The notes beneath the pieces are model-generated. The model was not told the origin of the DNA, ran no database searches, and worked only from the letters and a program-made list of their open reading frames with translations. Shown here piece by piece: positions 4,793 to 7,156 of a stretch of 7,156 nucleotides of DNA. This DNA is from Acidobacteriota bacterium (GTDB lineage: Bacteria; Acidobacteriota; Aminicenantia; Aminicenantales; Aminicenantaceae). Position 1 is the stretch's first letter. Every line of letters begins with the position of its first letter. Location of the stretch: assembly GCA_030609975.1 (NCBI GenBank), contig JAUWSR010000203.1, forward strand, positions 1 through 7,156, given 5' to 3'. A program made the translations under genes and the position numbers.

Positions 4793-6940
4793 TTACCGTA
4801 ACGCTTTTAAAACTTTTTCGGGTGTGATGGGGGTTGAATAGAAGCGGATGCCGATGGCATTGTAGACCGCATTGGAGATTGCTCCGACGGTTGGAATGAC
4901 GGGAACTTCCCCTAAGCCGCGGGGACGGAGATGGGGATCATGATAGTTGAGAAACTCGATCTCTATTTCAGGAATATCAGAAAACCTGGGAATATGATAA
5001 TCGTAAAAACTCGCTGTCTGAGGTCCGTGACCGTCCAGCTTTATCTCCTCATGAAGAGCATAACCGATTCCCCAAGTTATACCTCCGCGAACCCCAACAG
5101 TGGCTGTTCTCCGATTGATGATGGGGCCGACATCAAAGCCGGCGCAGATTCTGACCGGAGTGACTTTGCCTGTATCGCGGTCGACCTTGACCTTGGCTGC
5201 AACCATACCCAACTGGTACCCGCCATGGTTTGCGATCCCGAAACCGATGCCTTCGTCTAAGCCCGGCTGATAGTCTTTATAGCCTATCATTTCGGAGCAT
5301 TTTTCCAGAAGTGCGATGAAGGCCGCATGCTGAGTGTTGATCACCCGGAATTTCAAGGGATCCATTCCGAGGGCATGCGCTACCATATCGATATGACTCT
5401 CTGTCGCGAAACCATCCTGAACAAAGCTTGTTCCTCTGGAAATAGCCAAGTCAAAAGGCCAATCTTGCGCTTGATAATTTTTGGTAAGCACATTTGGGAT
5501 GGCATAGATATCATCTGTGCCATGGCCGACATCTTGATATATATCGATCTTGCGCGCGACCATTTTCCCGCTAACCTTGACACCGGTCGTAATATCCACA
5601 ACAACCGCATATTTGTATGTTCCCAGACGCTGAAATTGATCTTTTAAGGTGTAGATGAATTTTACCGGGCAGCCTGCTAATTTGGAGAGCAACGCTGCTT
5701 CACCGATAACGGGCGGCTCGGTTTTGCCTCCGAAGGCTCCCCCTGCCGGCATCCCGACCACCCGCACACTGTATTCCGGTTGTTTGAGAAACTCCGAGGC
5801 GATCCATTTTCCATAGTGAGGATATTGGCTGCTGGCATAGACTGTGGCCTTTTTTGCCTCCGGATCTACCTGGGCGGTTGCTGTATGGGTTTCCAGGGGA
5901 GCCTGTGTCGTGTACTGAGTAACATACGTCTCCGTGATGACCAGATCACTTTGAGCGAAGCCCAAGTTGACATCTCCTTCGTCTTCATGGATAGCCTGGA
6001 GTGTTCCTCCGCTCCGAGCTTCTTCTTCCACCTTGTGTTCTTTTGGCCGGGATGGTGTGGACCATGTGGCTCGGACCTGGGCTAAAGCTTTATGCACCGT
6101 ACTGAACCGGTCGGCAACGGCTGCTATTCGCCGCCCGTCTGATACAACGACCTTAACTCCGGGAAATGACTTGGCTGCCTCTAGATCAGGGCCTTGGATA
6201 CGTGTCAAACGCGGATGATAGGGAGGAATCAACCAGCCTGCATAATGAGTGCCGGGTAGCTCCACATCCCCGGCATATTGCAGCTGACCGGTGACGATTT
6301 GTTCGGCATTCACATTGGGGATCTCGAGATCGACATAGCGCTTCTGCCTAGAAGTTCTTGTTTTGGGATCAATTTCCATCAAAACAGTATCGCCGTTTCC
6401 CAGATCGAAGGCACTTATCAGGTCATTTGTGCTGCCCTGTGAGCGAATTCCGCCTTTCCGGTATTCTAAATCTTGTGTTGCGACACTAAGCGAGGTGGCT
6501 GCTCTAAATATTAAGTCTTCTCGGATTCTTCCACATGCCAACCAGAATCCCCACCCAACAAACCAGGTAGCGCTGCTGCCTACTGTAGGACCATCGTCGG
6601 GACAGAAATCGGTGTCCCCCATGATAACTTCAATCCGGCCCGGTGGGATTTCCAGTCCTTGACTGACGATGGCAGTGAGAACGGTCTTTAATCCTTGCCC
6701 CAACTCCGTACGCCCGGTGAAGATGGAAACGAATCTGTCCGGGCGCAAAGCGATCCAATCCGTATAATCGATTTTTGGGTCGGTAGCTTCACACCCTATA
6801 GATCCCAGGTGTTCATGCAAACTCATGCTGGATTGAGATCTGGGCTGATTGGACCTGATTTGGGCTGAGGGAGTAAAGCGGACGGTATAGAGGATTCCTG
6901 CTCCTCCCATCGTTTTGAGAAATTCTCGCCTGGAAAACAT
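4793..6940 (-). CDS. Tat-exported molybdopterin-binding subunit, xanthine dehydrogenase/IorB family
   Basis: This 715-residue protein has a Tat signal at the start (SRREFLK at 3-9, then a weakly hydrophobic MGGAGILYTV). The ATG at 6940 has GGAGG 11 nt upstream. An in-frame ATG at 6958 (MEAHIL extension) lacks a ribosome binding site, so 6940 is preferred. The layout is that of isoquinoline 1-oxidoreductase beta-type subunits. A molybdopterin-contacting segment comes first (GRTELGQGLKT at 76-86, GDTDFCPDDGPTVGSSAT at 108-125). Then come the a/b hammerhead (about 211-267) and the cofactor domains: APLETH (347-352), GGAFGGK (400-406), FATESHIDMVAHALGMDP (511-528) and RGLGEVP (674-680). Glu678 is the expected catalytic base. 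Such enzymes hydroxylate N-heterocycles or aldehydes in the periplasm using a molybdenum cofactor, passing electrons to a [2Fe-2S] subunit and then often a cytochrome c. That small subunit is not in this window. The substrate is unknown. Confidence 0.92.
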   Translation of the reverse strand: MFSRREFLKTMGGAGILYTVRFTPSAQIRSNQPRSQSSMSLHEHLGSIGCEATDPKIDYTDWIALRPDRFVSIFTGRTELGQGLKTVLTAIVSQGLEIPPGRIEVIMGDTDFCPDDGPTVGSSATWFVGWGFWLACGRIREDLIFRAATSLSVATQDLEYRKGGIRSQGSTNDLISAFDLGNGDTVLMEIDPKTRTSRQKRYVDLEIPNVNAEQIVTGQLQYAGDVELPGTHYAGWLIPPYHPRLTRIQGPDLEAAKSFPGVKVVVSDGRRIAAVADRFSTVHKALAQVRATWSTPSRPKEHKVEEEARSGGTLQAIHEDEGDVNLGFAQSDLVITETYVTQYTTQAPLETHTATAQVDPEAKKATVYASSQYPHYGKWIASEFLKQPEYSVRVVGMPAGGAFGGKTEPPVIGEAALLSKLAGCPVKFIYTLKDQFQRLGTYKYAVVVDITTGVKVSGKMVARKIDIYQDVGHGTDDIYAIPNVLTKNYQAQDWPFDLAISRGTSFVQDGFATESHIDMVAHALGMDPLKFRVINTQHAAFIALLEKCSEMIGYKDYQPGLDEGIGFGIANHGGYQLGMVAAKVKVDRDTGKVTPVRICAGFDVGPIINRRTATVGVRGGITWGIGYALHEEIKLDGHGPQTASFYDYHIPRFSDIPEIEIEFLNYHDPHLRPRGLGEVPVIPTVGAISNAVYNAIGIRFYSTPITPEKVLKALR

Positions 6941-6951
6941 CAATATATGGG

Positions 6952-6956
6952 CCTCC
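6952..6956 (-). promoter_or_regulatory. Ribosome binding site for the molybdenum hydroxylase subunit
   Basis: GGAGG on the minus strand lies 11 nt before the ATG at 6940. The spacing is rather long but it is the only good site. The site overlaps the alternative in-frame ATG at 6958, which is evidence against that longer start. Confidence 0.5.
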
Positions 6957-6990
6957 ATCCATTAGACGCATTTAAACGCCCCCCAATTCC

Positions 6991-7008
6991 TTATACATAT
7001 TATACATG
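6991..7008 (-). promoter_or_regulatory. Tandem 9-bp repeat with a consensus -10 box
   Basis: TTATACATA (6991-6999) is followed directly by TTATACATG (7000-7008). On the minus strand this yields TATAAT at 7004-6999, a perfect sigma-70 -10 box, and a second TATAAG 9 bp further along. A transcript would start near 6992 and give a leader of about 50 nt to the molybdenum hydroxylase gene. No good -35 box is seen at 16-18 nt, so an activator or another sigma factor may be involved. Confidence 0.4.
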
Positions 7009-7063
7009 AATTACCCGGATAAGTTGAGAAAATATTATTTCAGACCGGTTCTTAAAATAATTC

Positions 7064-7092
7064 TTGTCTCGCTTTTATTCAACCGATAGAAT
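7064..7092 (+). promoter_or_regulatory. Candidate promoter for the right-edge Tat gene
   Basis: TTGTCT (7064-7069) and TAGAAT (7087-7092) are spaced 17 nt and match the sigma-70 boxes at 4 and 5 of 6 bases. The transcript would begin only about 13-15 nt before the ATG, just ahead of the ribosome binding site, so a second promoter further left is possible. Confidence 0.35.
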
Positions 7093-7101
7093 GGAGGCAA
7101 C

Positions 7102-7107
7102 AGGAGG
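7102..7107 (+). promoter_or_regulatory. Strong ribosome binding site of the right-edge gene
   Basis: AGGAGG lies 5 nt before the ATG at 7113. It is the strongest Shine-Dalgarno sequence in the window and confirms a real start. Confidence 0.8.
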
Positions 7108-7112
7108 AAATC

Positions 7113-7156
7113 ATGAGTGTTTCCAGACGTGATTTTATGAAAAACATGGGTGTTGG
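7113..7156 (+). CDS. N-terminus of a second Tat-exported protein (partial)
   Basis: Fourteen full codons are present before the right edge: MSVSRRDFMKNMGV, with the next codon beginning GG. SRRDFMK is a clear twin-arginine motif (S/T-R-R-x-F-x-K), so the product is exported folded, most likely with a cofactor. It resembles the start of the divergent molybdenum hydroxylase subunit (SRREFLKTMG against SRRDFMKNMG). This fits a paralogous or partner oxidoreductase subunit, but the motif is common to many Tat substrates and the function cannot be named. Confidence 0.75.
   Translation, partial: MSVSRRDFMKNMGV

Overview
The window is a bacterial chromosomal segment of mixed composition. Its long genes are of middling GC and surround an AT-rich island at about 3.9-4.75 kb. 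The gene types suggest a Gram-negative lineage of the Bacteroidota/FCB or Acidobacteriota-Aminicenantota kind. These are a MacB/FtsX-type permease with an extra N-terminal prefix paired with a PadR regulator, an exported beta-barrel-like protein, and Tat-exported molybdenum hydroxylase subunits. This placement is inferred from gene content only; no rRNA or other phylogenetic marker is present.

Layout. At the left edge is the last part of a plus-strand gene ending in a membrane helix with a basic tail. Its stop codon overlaps the stop of a convergent minus-strand gene for an exported, probably outer-membrane beta-barrel protein. Upstream of that on the minus strand are a large two-module ABC-type permease (851 aa) and, 5 nt before it, a PadR-family repressor. 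A perfect 19-bp palindrome just upstream of padR is the likely operator. An intrinsic terminator facing the same way lies about 30 bp further upstream.

Across a roughly 300-bp AT-rich intergenic stretch, a plus-strand toxin-antitoxin pair follows: an AbrB/MazE-type antitoxin overlapping a RelE-type toxin by 47 bp. An inverted repeat overlies its candidate promoter. The pair runs convergently into a 715-codon Tat-exported molybdopterin-binding subunit of the xanthine dehydrogenase/isoquinoline 1-oxidoreductase type, on the minus strand. A 172-bp divergent control region separates this from a second Tat-signal gene, which is cut off by the right edge after 14 codons.

How the genes may work together. 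PadR and the permease look like a self-repressed two-gene unit, possibly with the barrel protein as a downstream partner. No ATPase gene is visible, so the permease is an orphan here. The toxin-antitoxin pair looks like an accessory insertion between two unrelated transcription units. The molybdenum enzyme would act in the periplasm, but its usual [2Fe-2S] partner is not in the window. I do not see a clearly new system. The points most worth a second look are the padR control region with its palindrome and two overlapping hairpins, an internal ribosome-binding site inside the permease gene at the prefix/core junction, and the palindromic control site of the toxin-antitoxin pair.
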